From JBBSJZ01 sp041739875 (lineage in GTDB: Bacteria; Planctomycetota; Planctomycetia; Pirellulales; Pirellulaceae), in assembly GCA_041739875.1 (NCBI GenBank), contig JBGSNA010000225.1, positions 55,591 through 119,590 on the forward strand: a stretch of DNA of 64,000 nucleotides, given 5' to 3'. Below the pieces are notes generated by a model. It made no database searches. It saw only the letters and a program-made list of their open reading frames with translations, and was not told the origin of the DNA. The translations under genes and the position numbers were made by a program. Position 1 is the stretch's first letter; each line of letters opens with the position of its first letter. This document shows positions 24,697 to 34,171 of the stretch, piece after piece.

Positions 24697-26181
24697 CTAC
24701 AACCGTGTTTGCGCGATGGGGTGTTCGACAAATCCTGGTGAACGTTGCCCGCTGCCTCGTCGACCTCGATCGCCGAGATCCTCTCGGGCATGTTCCGCCA
24801 ATTCGCTTAGTTCGTTCACGATGTCTGGGTATTTCCCAGCGACGTTGTTCTTGGATGCCACATCGGTTTCGACATTGAACAACAAGGTAGTCGCTTGCTC
24901 GGTTGGCTTGAAGTGAGGATGTTTCGTGAATTCGGCAAGTGGTAAAAACAGTTTCCAAGGCCCGCGTCGCACCGCTTGCAATTGATCTCGCTCATAATAA
25001 TAGAACACGTCGTAAGGAGACTTTGCGTGGGGTGCTCCAAGTAGCAAGGGGCGAATGTCGTGGCCGTCGAGTTTGTTAGGTATTGGCGCGATGTTCTCCC
25101 GAAGTCCAGCAAGTCTTGCGAATGTCGGAAGCAAATCCATGGTTGTCGCGAGTTCTTCGCAAACCGTATTGGCTGGGATTTTGCCGGGCCACCACGCAAT
25201 CGTCGGGACTCGGAACGCGCCTTCGCCGGTCGTGTAACCACGTCCATGGAGAGGTCGATTGGACCCACGCTCGAGCGTGTTGGGCAGATTCGGTGCCCCG
25301 TTATCGGAGGTCCAGATGACAAGCGTGCGTTGATCTAAGCCAAGTTCAACAAGCTTGTCGAGGATTTTGCCTTGCGACCAATCCAGCTCTTCAACACTGT
25401 CGCCCCAATGACCGTTGGCGCTCTTGCCCTTGAACGCCTCGCTCGAAAACGGAGTGGCGGTGCTTCCTGGCATTGCATGAGGCAAGTATAGAAAGAAAGG
25501 CCGTTCCGGATTGGACTCAATGAACTCAATCGCTTTCTCGGTGTAACGCTGTGTAAGTAGATCACGATCGACCGGTGCTTCGATAACGGTCTCGTTTTCC
25601 ATAAGTGGCAGTGGAGGCCAAACTGCTCCATCGATTTGTAGTGAAACGCGTTGGCCGACTTCCGCCGTCATGTCGTCACTATACGGAATCCCGTAGAACC
25701 AATCGAATCCCTGTCGTGTCGGCAAAAATTCGGCTTGGTCACCGAGGTGCCACTTTCCGATCATGCCAGTCGCATAGCCTAGGTCTTTCATGACTTCTGC
25801 GATGGTCGTCTCGTTCGTATTCAATCCATACGGCGAAACTGGACGCAAGACTTGTCCATCACGTGGATTATTGTGCATGCCGACGCGCTGTGCATAACAG
25901 CCCGTGATGAGACTGCTGCGAGATGGCGTGCAAACACCGGAGGTGACACAAAAGTGCGTGAACTTGCGTCCCTCGTTTGCCATGCGGTTTAAGTTCGGAG
26001 TTCGATGCACCGTTGAGCCAAACGGCTCGATGTCGCCGTACCCGAGATTGTCACAGAATACGACGATGAAGTTTGGCTTCGGTGGATCGGGCGTCGCCGC
26101 ACGGGGGCGGTCAGAGTTTGCCATACACAAGATGACCATCAAAATGAAGAGCCGCGAAACGCTGGTTCGTTCGGGTGCCAT
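24697..26181 (-). CDS. Secreted sulfatase (arylsulfatase A-like)
   Basis: A 494-residue sulfatase with a signal peptide (LFILMVILCMANSDRPRAA). The metal site is NFIVVFCDNLGYGDIEPFG. The formylglycine motif is CTPSR in TSGVCTPSRSSLITG, the canonical CxPSR. The motif GKWHLGD, the H/K-containing VTSGVC region and TSDNGAPN complete the active site. The order GYGDIEPFGSTVHRTPNLNRM and the long C-terminal domain (YYYERDQLQAVRRGPWKL) fit the arylsulfatase A/GALNS-like group. Substrate unknown. The third sulfatase of the window and the only one on the minus strand. Confidence 0.93.
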   Translation of the reverse strand: MAPERTSVSRLFILMVILCMANSDRPRAATPDPPKPNFIVVFCDNLGYGDIEPFGSTVHRTPNLNRMANEGRKFTHFCVTSGVCTPSRSSLITGCYAQRVGMHNNPRDGQVLRPVSPYGLNTNETTIAEVMKDLGYATGMIGKWHLGDQAEFLPTRQGFDWFYGIPYSDDMTAEVGQRVSLQIDGAVWPPLPLMENETVIEAPVDRDLLTQRYTEKAIEFIESNPERPFFLYLPHAMPGSTATPFSSEAFKGKSANGHWGDSVEELDWSQGKILDKLVELGLDQRTLVIWTSDNGAPNLPNTLERGSNRPLHGRGYTTGEGAFRVPTIAWWPGKIPANTVCEELATTMDLLPTFARLAGLRENIAPIPNKLDGHDIRPLLLGAPHAKSPYDVFYYYERDQLQAVRRGPWKLFLPLAEFTKHPHFKPTEQATTLLFNVETDVASKNNVAGKYPDIVNELSELAEHAREDLGDRGRRGSGQRSPGFVEHPIAQTRL

Positions 26182-26275
26182 GAGTCATGATCCGAGAGAA
26201 TTCTAAACTGAAATGTTCTACCTTCAGTCTAATGAATCGGAGAGCTCTCAGGTGGATTCGCACCATGATCGACTA

Positions 26276-27238
26276 TTACAGCGACGTCGAATCTGGTGTG
26301 GCCATCGTCGGCTCAGGTGACTGAACTGACTGATGAACCGGTGATGCTGCGGTGTCGAGCTTGCGGTTGAGCATTCGACCATTGATATGACCAGCAACGA
26401 CGGAGCCGTAATACAATGGCAATGCATAGCCAGAAGCTAGCGAACCAAGGCCGTTACCAACATACGTTCCGTAAGCTGGGTACAAAATCCGATTGGCCTC
26501 GGCAATGCGATCAACTTCGCCTCGTTCTTGCAAATACCAAAGCGTATCTTCGGTTGCGATGGTTTCCGCCCAAAGTGGAAAGAAAAGATAGCCTGTCGCG
26601 TAGGTACCTTTGTAGGTTCGCCGTGTGAAGTCTTTCGCATGTCCGGATTCGTGCAAGGCAATCGCGGGCACGTCACTGTAGAGATGAATTGTGTCCGTAA
26701 ACGGATTGTAGTGGTCGCCGCCAAAGACACGTCCTGGCAGGATGGTTTCTCCGGCAACGGAGATCACACCCAGCGTGTAGCGATAGGGCCAGGCAACTGT
26801 CTTGTTCTTTTTCAGTCGTTTCCAGTCGTCTAGGGGCGCGTACTGATTAGCACGCACTTTGATGTGCGCAAGGTTGTTCTGTTCCAGGTAATCAGCCATT
26901 ACCAAAACGGTGTCTTCTGAGATTTTGTGGTTCTCGATGCGACGATCCCAAAGCAGGATTTTGCTTGGTATACCAACGACCCAACCCAAGCCGTCGACAA
27001 TTCGATGAGGGACACCCACTTCGATTTGTGATTGTTTCGTATCAATCAACTCGGGACAGATTTGTTGGGACGTGACACGGATGGGCGTCGGTTTTAGGAA
27101 ATGGCAACCGCTTGACAGAGACGCCAACCCGGCAAATAACGCGAGGAGTGCCCAGCGGAGTGATCTGCTTTGAATCGAGTAATTATTCAATTTCGACCCC
27201 GAATTTTGAAAACGCTGAGTTTCACAGGCGATTGTCAA
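26276..27238 (-). CDS. Lipoprotein with HESGH motif, putative zinc peptidase-like
   Basis: A 320-residue protein with a lipobox ending in Cys45 (LASLSSGC), so probably lipid-anchored. At about residue 195 it has ALHESGHAKDFTRR, an HExxH motif, followed about 25 residues later by PLWAETIATEDTLWYL, whose Glu residues could be the third ligand. Ahead of it, NPFTDTIHLYSDVPAI gives the strand expected before the zinc helix. The motif fits gluzincin-type peptidases, but the rest matches no family I know, and activity is inferred. It is the last of a minus-strand run and lies 3' of mgtE. Confidence 0.62.
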   Translation of the reverse strand: MTIACETQRFQNSGSKLNNYSIQSRSLRWALLALFAGLASLSSGCHFLKPTPIRVTSQQICPELIDTKQSQIEVGVPHRIVDGLGWVVGIPSKILLWDRRIENHKISEDTVLVMADYLEQNNLAHIKVRANQYAPLDDWKRLKKNKTVAWPYRYTLGVISVAGETILPGRVFGGDHYNPFTDTIHLYSDVPAIALHESGHAKDFTRRTYKGTYATGYLFFPLWAETIATEDTLWYLQERGEVDRIAEANRILYPAYGTYVGNGLGSLASGYALPLYYGSVVAGHINGRMLNRKLDTAASPVHQSVQSPEPTMATPDSTSL

Positions 27239-27414
27239 TCACCCGCATGCTCCAACACATCCATTACAAGAATGCAATTGGTGATGTCGATGGCATACCG
27301 ATCGTACGCCGGTTCACTTCGCTACTTTATCGGCGATCACGAGCAATGGGTGTGAACAATAATTGCGGGACATTGGGTTGCATGAAACTTGGTGCGAACA
27401 ATGCTGACAAAAGA

Positions 27415-28815
27415 CTAGGTCAGTCGCGATAGCATCAATGTGGCTGTACCAAGAACCAAGAAGAAGCCGCACATATCGGTGACCGTCGTCAATAGCGGTC
27501 CACTGGCGACGGCTGGGTCAAATCCCCAACGTTTAAGTAACAGCGGAACGGTTCCGCCGATGGAGACTGCGATAATCGTATTGGCAAACAACGCGACACC
27601 GACGACAAGTCCGAGATAGGGGTTGCCATTCCATAGCGTCGCGACAATTGCGACTAAAATTCCCAACGCGAAACCGTTGATGAATCCAATTCCGAGTTCC
27701 TTGAGCCAAACTCGCATCATTTCGGATGGGCGAACCAGACCGAGCGACAATTCACGCATACTGACCGCCACCGCTTGATTTCCGCTGCAGCCACTCATGT
27801 CGGAAATGATGGGTAAAAAGACAGCCAACGCAATGACTTTCTCAAGCGTCTCTTGGAATCCGGCGATCACGCTAGCGGCTCCCACATTTAGCACAATATT
27901 GATGCTCAGCCAGGACAGACGACGTCTTGCTCGATCCCAGAGCGGCATCGTCCGCAGTTCCTCGGTAACAATCCCTTGGCTTTTGAGGTAGTCCGACTCA
28001 ACCCGACGTGCAGCTTCATAGTTCACAGCTTCGCGGTGAACGACACCGATCAATTTGCTCTTGCCATCCACGACGGGAACGCCGAGGAAGTGGTGCGTTT
28101 CGAACATCTCGATCAACTTGTCCAACGGCAAAGATGCTGGTACGGAGAGTGGATTCTTGATCATCAGTTCGCTTACCTTTTGGCCGCGCCGCGCGAACAA
28201 CAGGTCTCGCATGGGTAGCACACCCGTCAGTCGGCCTTGGTGGTCGCTTAGATAGGCATATTGAACGTCTAAGTCCCTATATTTCTCAACGTTATCACTG
28301 ATCGTCTCAATGAGATTCGCCGCGGTGAGGGTGTCATCGAATTGCAAGAATTCAGACTTCATCATGCCGCCGGCCGAGTTGTCGGGGTACGTCGACAGGA
28401 GTCGAGCGATCTGGGCTTCACTTACCGGAAGTACACTTAGAATGGCTTCTGCGCGTTCGTCATCCAAATCGCCGAGGAGATCTGCCTGAAGGTCGCTATC
28501 GAGTTCCATCAAGATCGCAGCAGCGTCGCTGATTTGCAGCGCCTCGATCGCTTCGGCGGCCTGGGTCTCTCCGAGGTGGCTGATCACCTCAGCGGCATCG
28601 ACTGCCGAGAGCATTGTCAGCACTTGGGAACGCTGTTCTTCCGACATTCGGCTCAAAGACAGCGCTTGGTCGTTGCTGCTCAGTTCCGACAGTGCGGCGT
28701 CAAGCAATTCAGAGTCGCCATCCGCCAAAAGATCGAGCAACCGTTCCCATGGCCGAGCAACTTCGAACAGGTTTTGTTCCGATGTTGCCGCTACGATTTC
28801 TTTCTCTTCAGACAC
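27415..28815 (-). CDS. mgtE: Magnesium transporter MgtE
   Basis: A Mg2+ channel/transporter of 466 residues, the normal size. The N-terminal superhelical domain (about 25-140) has the acidic repeats LLGDLDDERAEAIL and MLSAVDAAEVISHL. Two CBS domains follow (about 150-270: GRLTGVLPMRDLLF, MIKNPLSVPASLPL, FLGVPVVDGKSKLIGVV). Then come the plug helix and five membrane helices, with the pore signature PIISDMSGCSGNQA and LLTTVTDMCGFFLVLG. Cytoplasmic Mg2+ closes the gate through the N and CBS domains. It is divergent from the HD-GYP gene across 215 bases. Confidence 0.95.
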   Translation of the reverse strand: MSEEKEIVAATSEQNLFEVARPWERLLDLLADGDSELLDAALSELSSNDQALSLSRMSEEQRSQVLTMLSAVDAAEVISHLGETQAAEAIEALQISDAAAILMELDSDLQADLLGDLDDERAEAILSVLPVSEAQIARLLSTYPDNSAGGMMKSEFLQFDDTLTAANLIETISDNVEKYRDLDVQYAYLSDHQGRLTGVLPMRDLLFARRGQKVSELMIKNPLSVPASLPLDKLIEMFETHHFLGVPVVDGKSKLIGVVHREAVNYEAARRVESDYLKSQGIVTEELRTMPLWDRARRRLSWLSINIVLNVGAASVIAGFQETLEKVIALAVFLPIISDMSGCSGNQAVAVSMRELSLGLVRPSEMMRVWLKELGIGFINGFALGILVAIVATLWNGNPYLGLVVGVALFANTIIAVSIGGTVPLLLKRWGFDPAVASGPLLTTVTDMCGFFLVLGTATLMLSRLT

Positions 28816-29030
28816 GTTACTGAACTCTTCGGGGGGGCTGGCTTTCCACTCGGGAAGAAAGCGAGGCTAAACTCAAAAACTGATTCGTGTTCCGTTTTCA
28901 TTGGCGAATTGATATCGCATTGAACTAACGCGTACACGAAAATATGAGACGACACTTCTATCGGATGTAAGTGTAAAACGATTGTTTGGTACCGGTTTCT
29001 TGTCTTCGGTCATTCTCTATTTCGAATCCC

Positions 29031-30236
29031 ATGTCCAATACGGTGCGACCCTTTCTGCGTGTGGATCAGCTTGTCGTTGGAAGTATTTCCAGAGTTTCTC
29101 TCGGGGACGTTACCGGTCGAGAGCTCATTTCAAAGGGAACGACAATCTCATTAGCGCTGATCGAAGAGATTCGGAACGAAGGTGTCACGTTTCTCCAGAT
29201 CTTGCCTGACGTCGATGCTACAGCAAATCCGTCGGCGCAGGCAACGTCGTCGGCAGAAAGAGGATCGGAACAATCGGCCAGCAAGTCAAGGCTTTTGCAG
29301 CCCTATTCGGCTGACCGCGTTGAACAGCTTGACAGAAAGTTTAATGCGTGTCAGTTAGTCGTCGCCCAGATGGTGGATTCACTTCGCCATGGCGAATCAG
29401 TAAGCGCCGATGATGCAGTTCAGCAGATCGACGATTACGTTCAGGAGCTCTCCGACGACCCGGACCCTGTTGTCGCAAGCGCTCTTGCATACCAACCCGA
29501 CTTGACGCTCGAAAAACGCTGTGTGCAGCTTTCGATTCTTTGTATGGCCATTGGGATGGCGCAGAAGTTAGGTCCCGTTGAAGTGCAGGACTTGGGATTG
29601 GCTGGGTTGACGCACGATTGGAGTCTGTTTGACGTTCCGCCTGAATCACGTTTTTCGCATCACCATATGACCGAGGATGCGAGATACCAGTTTTCAAAGC
29701 ATCCACATGCGTCGGCAATGCTCTTAAGTCAAATCCGAGGGACGTCTGAGGTCCAGCGAATGATTGTTGCCCAAGTTCACGAGTTGCTCGATGGATCGGG
29801 GTATCCCCTGGGCATTTCTGGAAGGAAGATTCATCCGCTATCACGAGTTGCTGGTGTGGCCGAAGGATTTCTCGATTTGACTAGCGCTCCGCCGGGTGCT
29901 GCACGAGTGGTTCCTAGTGATGCGATTGCATTCTTGATCGCATCGGCATCGAAAGGCCGCTACGCAGCGGCATCCGTGTCGGCACTCTTGGAAGCGACAA
30001 CATTGTTTCCGCTCGGCTGTATACTTGAATTGAACGATACCACTCGAGTGCGTGTGATTCGCAGTAATCCGGGAAAGTACGGCTATCCGATCGTCCAAAT
30101 GGTTTCGAATCCCAATGTGATTATTGATCTCAGTACGAGTGAGTTGTTCATTACGCGCCCGGTGGTTTCCAGCGAGTATGATGAGATTCGATTGCCGGAT
30201 GCATATAAAGAGCTAAACTCAGCATCCGAGGGATAA
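29031..30236 (+). CDS. HD-GYP-like domain protein
   Basis: About 401 residues from ATG 29031 (MSNTVRPFLRV). The N-terminal 80 residues resemble the short domain that precedes HD-GYP modules (GRELISKGTTISLALIEEI). The rest has the HD-GYP layout: the metal-site doublet HD at about 194 in LTHDWSLFDVP, then HPHASAMLLSQIRG, then ELLDGSGYPLGISGRKIHPLSRV in place of the usual HHExxDGSGYPxG. The first His of HHE is replaced (VHELLDG), so c-di-GMP hydrolysis is uncertain. It ends FITRPVVSSEYDEIRLP. The gene is cytoplasmic by sequence and is followed 26 bases later by a phosphodiesterase gene. Confidence 0.82.
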   Translation: MSNTVRPFLRVDQLVVGSISRVSLGDVTGRELISKGTTISLALIEEIRNEGVTFLQILPDVDATANPSAQATSSAERGSEQSASKSRLLQPYSADRVEQLDRKFNACQLVVAQMVDSLRHGESVSADDAVQQIDDYVQELSDDPDPVVASALAYQPDLTLEKRCVQLSILCMAIGMAQKLGPVEVQDLGLAGLTHDWSLFDVPPESRFSHHHMTEDARYQFSKHPHASAMLLSQIRGTSEVQRMIVAQVHELLDGSGYPLGISGRKIHPLSRVAGVAEGFLDLTSAPPGAARVVPSDAIAFLIASASKGRYAAASVSALLEATTLFPLGCILELNDTTRVRVIRSNPGKYGYPIVQMVSNPNVIIDLSTSELFITRPVVSSEYDEIRLPDAYKELNSASEG

Positions 30237-30262
30237 TCTCTGGTTTTTAAAGGTTGGCTAAT

Positions 30263-31099
30263 ATGAAGAATGATGCTCGACTCGAGTTTTTTTTTGCACT
30301 GCTCATCGTCGCACAAGGTTGGATTGGTAGTTCCACAATGCATGCTGAGACACAGTTTGTCATTGGTCATCGCGGCGCATCGTATGACGCTCCCGAGAAT
30401 ACATTGGCGGCCTTCCAACTGGCTTGGAAGCAAGACGCGGATGGCGTTGAAGGTGATTTTTATCTCACTGACGACAAGCAAATTGTTTGTATCCACGATG
30501 CGGATACCAAGAGAACGACAGGCGTGAAGCTGCAGGTCGAATCCACGCCACTCGCAGCGCTTCGGGAACTCGATGCGGGTTCATGGAAAGCGGATTCGTT
30601 CAAGTCGGAGAAACTACCGACATTTGCCGAAGTGCTCGCAGCCATCCCTGCTGGAAAACGTTTTGTGATCGAGCTGAAGAGCAAAACGAACATTGTACCG
30701 GTGTTATCGAAGGAGCTTCGAGAGGCTAAACGCACGGACATTGAGGTTTTGATTATCAGCTTTGATGAAGAGACGGTGGTGAGCTGCAAACGCGAACTGC
30801 CCACCGTCGCGGTTCATTGGTTGACGAGTTTCAAGAAATCGCCCGCCGATGGAGAATTTCGTCCAACTGCCGAAGACATTGCCAAGGTTGTCGATCGCAT
30901 TGGCGCGGATGGCGTTGGCATGAATGGGAATCGAGACATCATCGATTCTGGTTTTATCGAAACATTGAAAGCCGGCGGTTGCAAAGAGTTCCACGTTTGG
31001 ACGGTTGATAAACCGGACGACGCACAGTTCTTTCGTGATCTTGGTGCTGTCGGGATAACGACCAATCGTCCAGATGTAATTCGCGCGGCGATACGGTAA
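30263..31099 (+). CDS. Secreted glycerophosphodiester phosphodiesterase
   Basis: Cleaves glycerophosphodiesters to glycerol-3-phosphate and an alcohol. It has about 278 residues from ATG 30263, with a signal peptide (FFALLIVAQGWIGSSTMHA). The TIM-barrel signatures are GHRGASYDAPENTLAAFQ and GVEGDFYLTDDKQIVCIHDAD, which hold the catalytic His residues and the Glu/Asp metal ligands, with VIELKSKT and HVWTVDKPDD as later strands. The export signal suggests a periplasmic or outer role in phosphate scavenging. Possibly co-transcribed with the HD-GYP gene. Confidence 0.93.
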   Translation: MKNDARLEFFFALLIVAQGWIGSSTMHAETQFVIGHRGASYDAPENTLAAFQLAWKQDADGVEGDFYLTDDKQIVCIHDADTKRTTGVKLQVESTPLAALRELDAGSWKADSFKSEKLPTFAEVLAAIPAGKRFVIELKSKTNIVPVLSKELREAKRTDIEVLIISFDEETVVSCKRELPTVAVHWLTSFKKSPADGEFRPTAEDIAKVVDRIGADGVGMNGNRDIIDSGFIETLKAGGCKEFHVWTVDKPDDAQFFRDLGAVGITTNRPDVIRAAIR

Positions 31100-31153
31100 C
31101 GCGTCATGGCGGTCGGACGCCCTAGCGGTGTTGATGGTCGTTCGTTGTCTATC

Positions 31154-32743
31154 TCAGGTGGAATCCGTTTTCTTTGACCGGTCGATATTGTTCGCCAGCG
31201 GTTTGTCATTGACGACTTGGCCGATGGCAAACGCCAAGCGGCCAATCATTGCAAAGTAGGTAAACAGTCCGGCAACGCCAAAGAAAATGCAAGCGACGGC
31301 GCGCGTCGGTGGTGGCATGGAAGAGGATGCGACGAAGACCATAAACAGTAAAACGAACAGTATGCCGGATGTGAGGTAGAAGCCGCCCCATGACTCTTCG
31401 CACCGTGTGACACTTTTCGCTACTTCCGGCGAAAATGGCGTCGTGATGCTTTGCATGTCGAGAATGGATAAAATGAGAAACGGGAACATGGCATAAATAG
31501 CCATCATCGTGATTGCCACCGCCGGCAAGCTATGTCCGAATGCCATGAAGGCTGCGCCATAAGACGGCACTGCAGCGATTGCGATTGCTGCAGACGCAAC
31601 CATCATCTGGCCAAACCATTCCCCAGGATCGAATGCTGGCCATTCACTGACGCGGTCTTCCTCGTTGGCCAATGATTGCAAGATCGCAAACGCGCAGCCT
31701 AGCACGACGACGCCAAAGATAATTCCAGCTGGAAAAAGCCCAAGAATCAAAATCTTGGACTCAAACGCGAGCGCCACATACGCGGGAATGGACGCAAATA
31801 CGGACAGTATGATCCAGTGCGCTAAGACACCGGGATCGAGAAAAATACCGAAAACGTTCTTCGCCCAAGCCATGATATCGGGCGTGTCAAAGTCAGGTTC
31901 TGGATTAGAGGCTTCTTGGTTCTCAGCGTTGCGCAGCAATTCCTCCGCACTCTTCAGAAACGGATCGGCTGGGCGATTCGTCGCCTTGGAATCTTCGAAA
32001 CGAAACGTCTCAGCAGACTCCATGTCGATGGTAGGCTTCTTTGGAACTCGCGGCGGAGGTGGGACCGTGATTTGTGAGTAACAGTCGTGGCACTTGATCG
32101 TTTTGCCTTGTTGTGCCGCTTTGGCATAAGTCATCGAGCCGCAGGTGAGGCATCTGACTCGATACTCTGTCATGTACTCAGGCGACTTAGACTCAGGCGA
32201 CAGGGGCTTTGGTGAATCATCTGGAGTTAAGAATGGATCTGGATCCGCTCCAGCTTCACCATGGCTTTTCTCGAGATTGGGTGGCGGCACTTCATCGAAA
32301 CCATCGAGCGCCGACAGGTCAACGGGAGACGTAGGCGACCTCGGGCGTGCTGCTGGCGCAACCATCTCGAACGGCGGCAATCCATCGTCCAAGTCGGTCT
32401 CTGCGCCGGATGCTTGACCCGACCCGAAGAGGTCATCGGTGCCCTCTTGAAATGGATCATTGGAGACCACGTCTTGGAGAGGTGCTGCGGCATCGTTACC
32501 GAGCGCAGGATCGAACGTGTTGCTGCTCAGGGTTGTGATCGAACCCGGTCTCGCCGCCTTCGATTTGGGCGGCGGAACTTGGTCATCGATCTTTAGCCAA
32601 TCATCGTCATCATTCGTACTACTGGCAAAGCCTGGCACTAGGAATGTCTGTTCACAATGCGGACACCGAACTCGCGTTCCACTGGCATTGTCGGCGACTT
32701 GGACGGCGCCGGTACAACGCGGGCATTGCAACGAATGAGACAT
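31154..32743 (-). CDS. Zinc-ribbon membrane protein, last gene of the pyrH-frr run
   Basis: A 529-residue protein. It begins with an MJ0042-like zinc ribbon, CPRCTGAVQVADNASG...CPHC, and has a second one at about 195-230 (RCLTCGSM...KCHDC). The two are joined by a long Pro/Asp/Ser-rich stretch. Residues about 300-500 hold at least five membrane helices (LAHWIILSVFASIPAYVALAF, FPAGIIFGVVVLGCAFAI, SGILFVLLFMVFVASS). Function unknown; such zinc-ribbon membrane proteins are common in planctomycetes. Its start is only 7 bases from the frr stop, so translational coupling is likely. It converges on the phosphodiesterase gene. Confidence 0.75.
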   Translation of the reverse strand: MSHSLQCPRCTGAVQVADNASGTRVRCPHCEQTFLVPGFASSTNDDDDWLKIDDQVPPPKSKAARPGSITTLSSNTFDPALGNDAAAPLQDVVSNDPFQEGTDDLFGSGQASGAETDLDDGLPPFEMVAPAARPRSPTSPVDLSALDGFDEVPPPNLEKSHGEAGADPDPFLTPDDSPKPLSPESKSPEYMTEYRVRCLTCGSMTYAKAAQQGKTIKCHDCYSQITVPPPPRVPKKPTIDMESAETFRFEDSKATNRPADPFLKSAEELLRNAENQEASNPEPDFDTPDIMAWAKNVFGIFLDPGVLAHWIILSVFASIPAYVALAFESKILILGLFPAGIIFGVVVLGCAFAILQSLANEEDRVSEWPAFDPGEWFGQMMVASAAIAIAAVPSYGAAFMAFGHSLPAVAITMMAIYAMFPFLILSILDMQSITTPFSPEVAKSVTRCEESWGGFYLTSGILFVLLFMVFVASSSMPPPTRAVACIFFGVAGLFTYFAMIGRLAFAIGQVVNDKPLANNIDRSKKTDST

Positions 32744-32750
32744 CGACGGA

Positions 32751-33308
32751 TTATTCCATCACTTCGGCTTCTCGGCCCTTGGCAATTTCCGAAGCTTCGG
32801 CTTCGTACTTCTTGGTCAATTCTTGAACCGTCTCTTTTAGCTTGTCACGGTCATCTTCGGTGAGTGCCTTGTCCTTTTCGGCTTGGTCGAGCGCCTTGTT
32901 GGCATCGCGGCGAATATTTCGGATCGAGACTTTGGATTCTTCCGTCAGCTCCTTGATACGTGCAACCATTTTCTTGCGTACTTCCGTCGACAGCGGTGGT
33001 ACGTTCAAGCGAATGATTCGACCGTCGTTCTGTGGGTTCAATCCCAAATCACCAGCAACAATGGCTTTTTCGATTTCCTTAATCGTAGTGGCATCATACG
33101 GACGAATGACGATTTGCTGAGGTTCTGGCGTTCCGACCGAAGCGAGTTGCTTGAGTGGCGTTAGCGAGCCGTAAACTTCAACTTTGAGAGAGTCGACCAA
33201 ACCGGGGTTGGCACGTCCTGTACGAATTCCAGCCAGTTGGTTGCCCAATACCGAAATCGCTTTATCCATGCGTTCTTCGGCGTCCATCATAATTTCGTCA
33301 CTAGTCAT
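32751..33308 (-). CDS. frr: Ribosome recycling factor
   Basis: Splits the post-termination ribosome together with EF-G. It has 185 residues, the usual length. The start MTSDEIMMDAEERMDKAI leads into the three-helix bundle. The conserved block LAGIRTGRANPGLVDSL is followed by VYGSLTPLKQLASV, VRPYD-like VIRPYDATTIKEIEKAI, and the helix segment RIKELTEESKVSIRNIRRDAN. It follows pyrH by 53 bases, the classic bacterial rpsB-tsf-pyrH-frr order. Confidence 0.97.
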   Translation of the reverse strand: MTSDEIMMDAEERMDKAISVLGNQLAGIRTGRANPGLVDSLKVEVYGSLTPLKQLASVGTPEPQQIVIRPYDATTIKEIEKAIVAGDLGLNPQNDGRIIRLNVPPLSTEVRKKMVARIKELTEESKVSIRNIRRDANKALDQAEKDKALTEDDRDKLKETVQELTKKYEAEASEIAKGREAEVME

Positions 33309-33361
33309 GTCAGCTTCCTTAATTAACGAATGTCTTCAAACTTAATACAGAAAAGGGAGTA

Positions 33362-34114
33362 CTACTTCTTTGGGCCGATCCACGTTCCGGTGGTTTCGCC
33401 AGAAATCGCACGAACGATATTGCCTTGCTGCTTAAAATTAAACACCAGAATCGGCGTGCCGTGTTCCTCGCACAGCGCGATTGCGGTCGCATCCATGACT
33501 TTCAACTTTTTCGCAATCACTTCATCATACGTCAACGACTCATAAAGTACCGCATGCGGGTTCTTTTCCGGATCGTCACTGTAGACACCGTTGACACGGG
33601 TGGCCTTGAGGACCACGTCGGCATCGAGTTCCAAGGCACGCTGGGCGGCGGCAGTATCGGTGGTCACGAATGGGCTTCCGATACCCGCGGCCAAGACAAC
33701 GACGCGACCTTTTTCCAAATGTCGAATTGCTCGGCGTCGGATAAAAGTCTCAGCTACCGTGTCAACACGCACAGCCGACATGACTCTCGTTTGGCAGCCC
33801 ACGGCTTCGAGCGCGTCCTGCATTGCAAGGGAATTGATCACCGTCGCGAGCATGCCCATATAGTGTGCTGTGGCGTTCTGGACGCATGCGTTTGCTCCAC
33901 TAAATTGGGCACCCCGAAGGATGTTGCCGCCCCCAATTACGATTGCGATCTGGCAACCGGACTCATGTGCCGCCTTGATCTGGGCCGCGATTGCTTGAAC
34001 TTCATCGCCATTGATTCCGCGTTCGCCCGAGCGACAAAGACTCTCGCCGCTTAGCTTGAGAATCACGCGGCGGTAACGGAGCGACGGTTTCAGTGAAGGA
34101 GAGTCGTCGGGCAT
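33362..34114 (-). CDS. pyrH: Uridylate (UMP) kinase
   Basis: Phosphorylates UMP to UDP, a hexameric amino-acid-kinase-fold enzyme. I start at ATG 34114 (MPDDSPSLKPSL), not the frame beginning at 34177, because that longer N-terminus overlaps the terminator after tsf; no strong ribosome site is visible at either. About 250 residues, family length. Motifs: YRRVILKLSGESLCR, IVIGGGNILRG, GMLATVINSLAMQDALE, and LAAGIGSPFVTTDTAAAQRA, then KATRVNGVYSDDP. The gene opens the pyrH-frr pair. Family members are regulated by GTP and UTP. Confidence 0.96.
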   Translation of the reverse strand: MPDDSPSLKPSLRYRRVILKLSGESLCRSGERGINGDEVQAIAAQIKAAHESGCQIAIVIGGGNILRGAQFSGANACVQNATAHYMGMLATVINSLAMQDALEAVGCQTRVMSAVRVDTVAETFIRRRAIRHLEKGRVVVLAAGIGSPFVTTDTAAAQRALELDADVVLKATRVNGVYSDDPEKNPHAVLYESLTYDEVIAKKLKVMDATAIALCEEHGTPILVFNFKQQGNIVRAISGETTGTWIGPKK

Positions 34115-34171
34115 GTCGGCGGATTGTGATTGGAGGAAATTTAGCGAGTTACAGAAACGTCTCCTCATCAT

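Noticed and set aside
23874..24878. Plus-strand ORF of 334 residues
   Set aside because: Antisense to the unknown secreted protein and the end of the sulfatase; Arg/His/Cys-rich without a domain.
33424..34054. Plus-strand ORF of 209 residues across pyrH
   Set aside because: Antisense shadow of pyrH; no domain.
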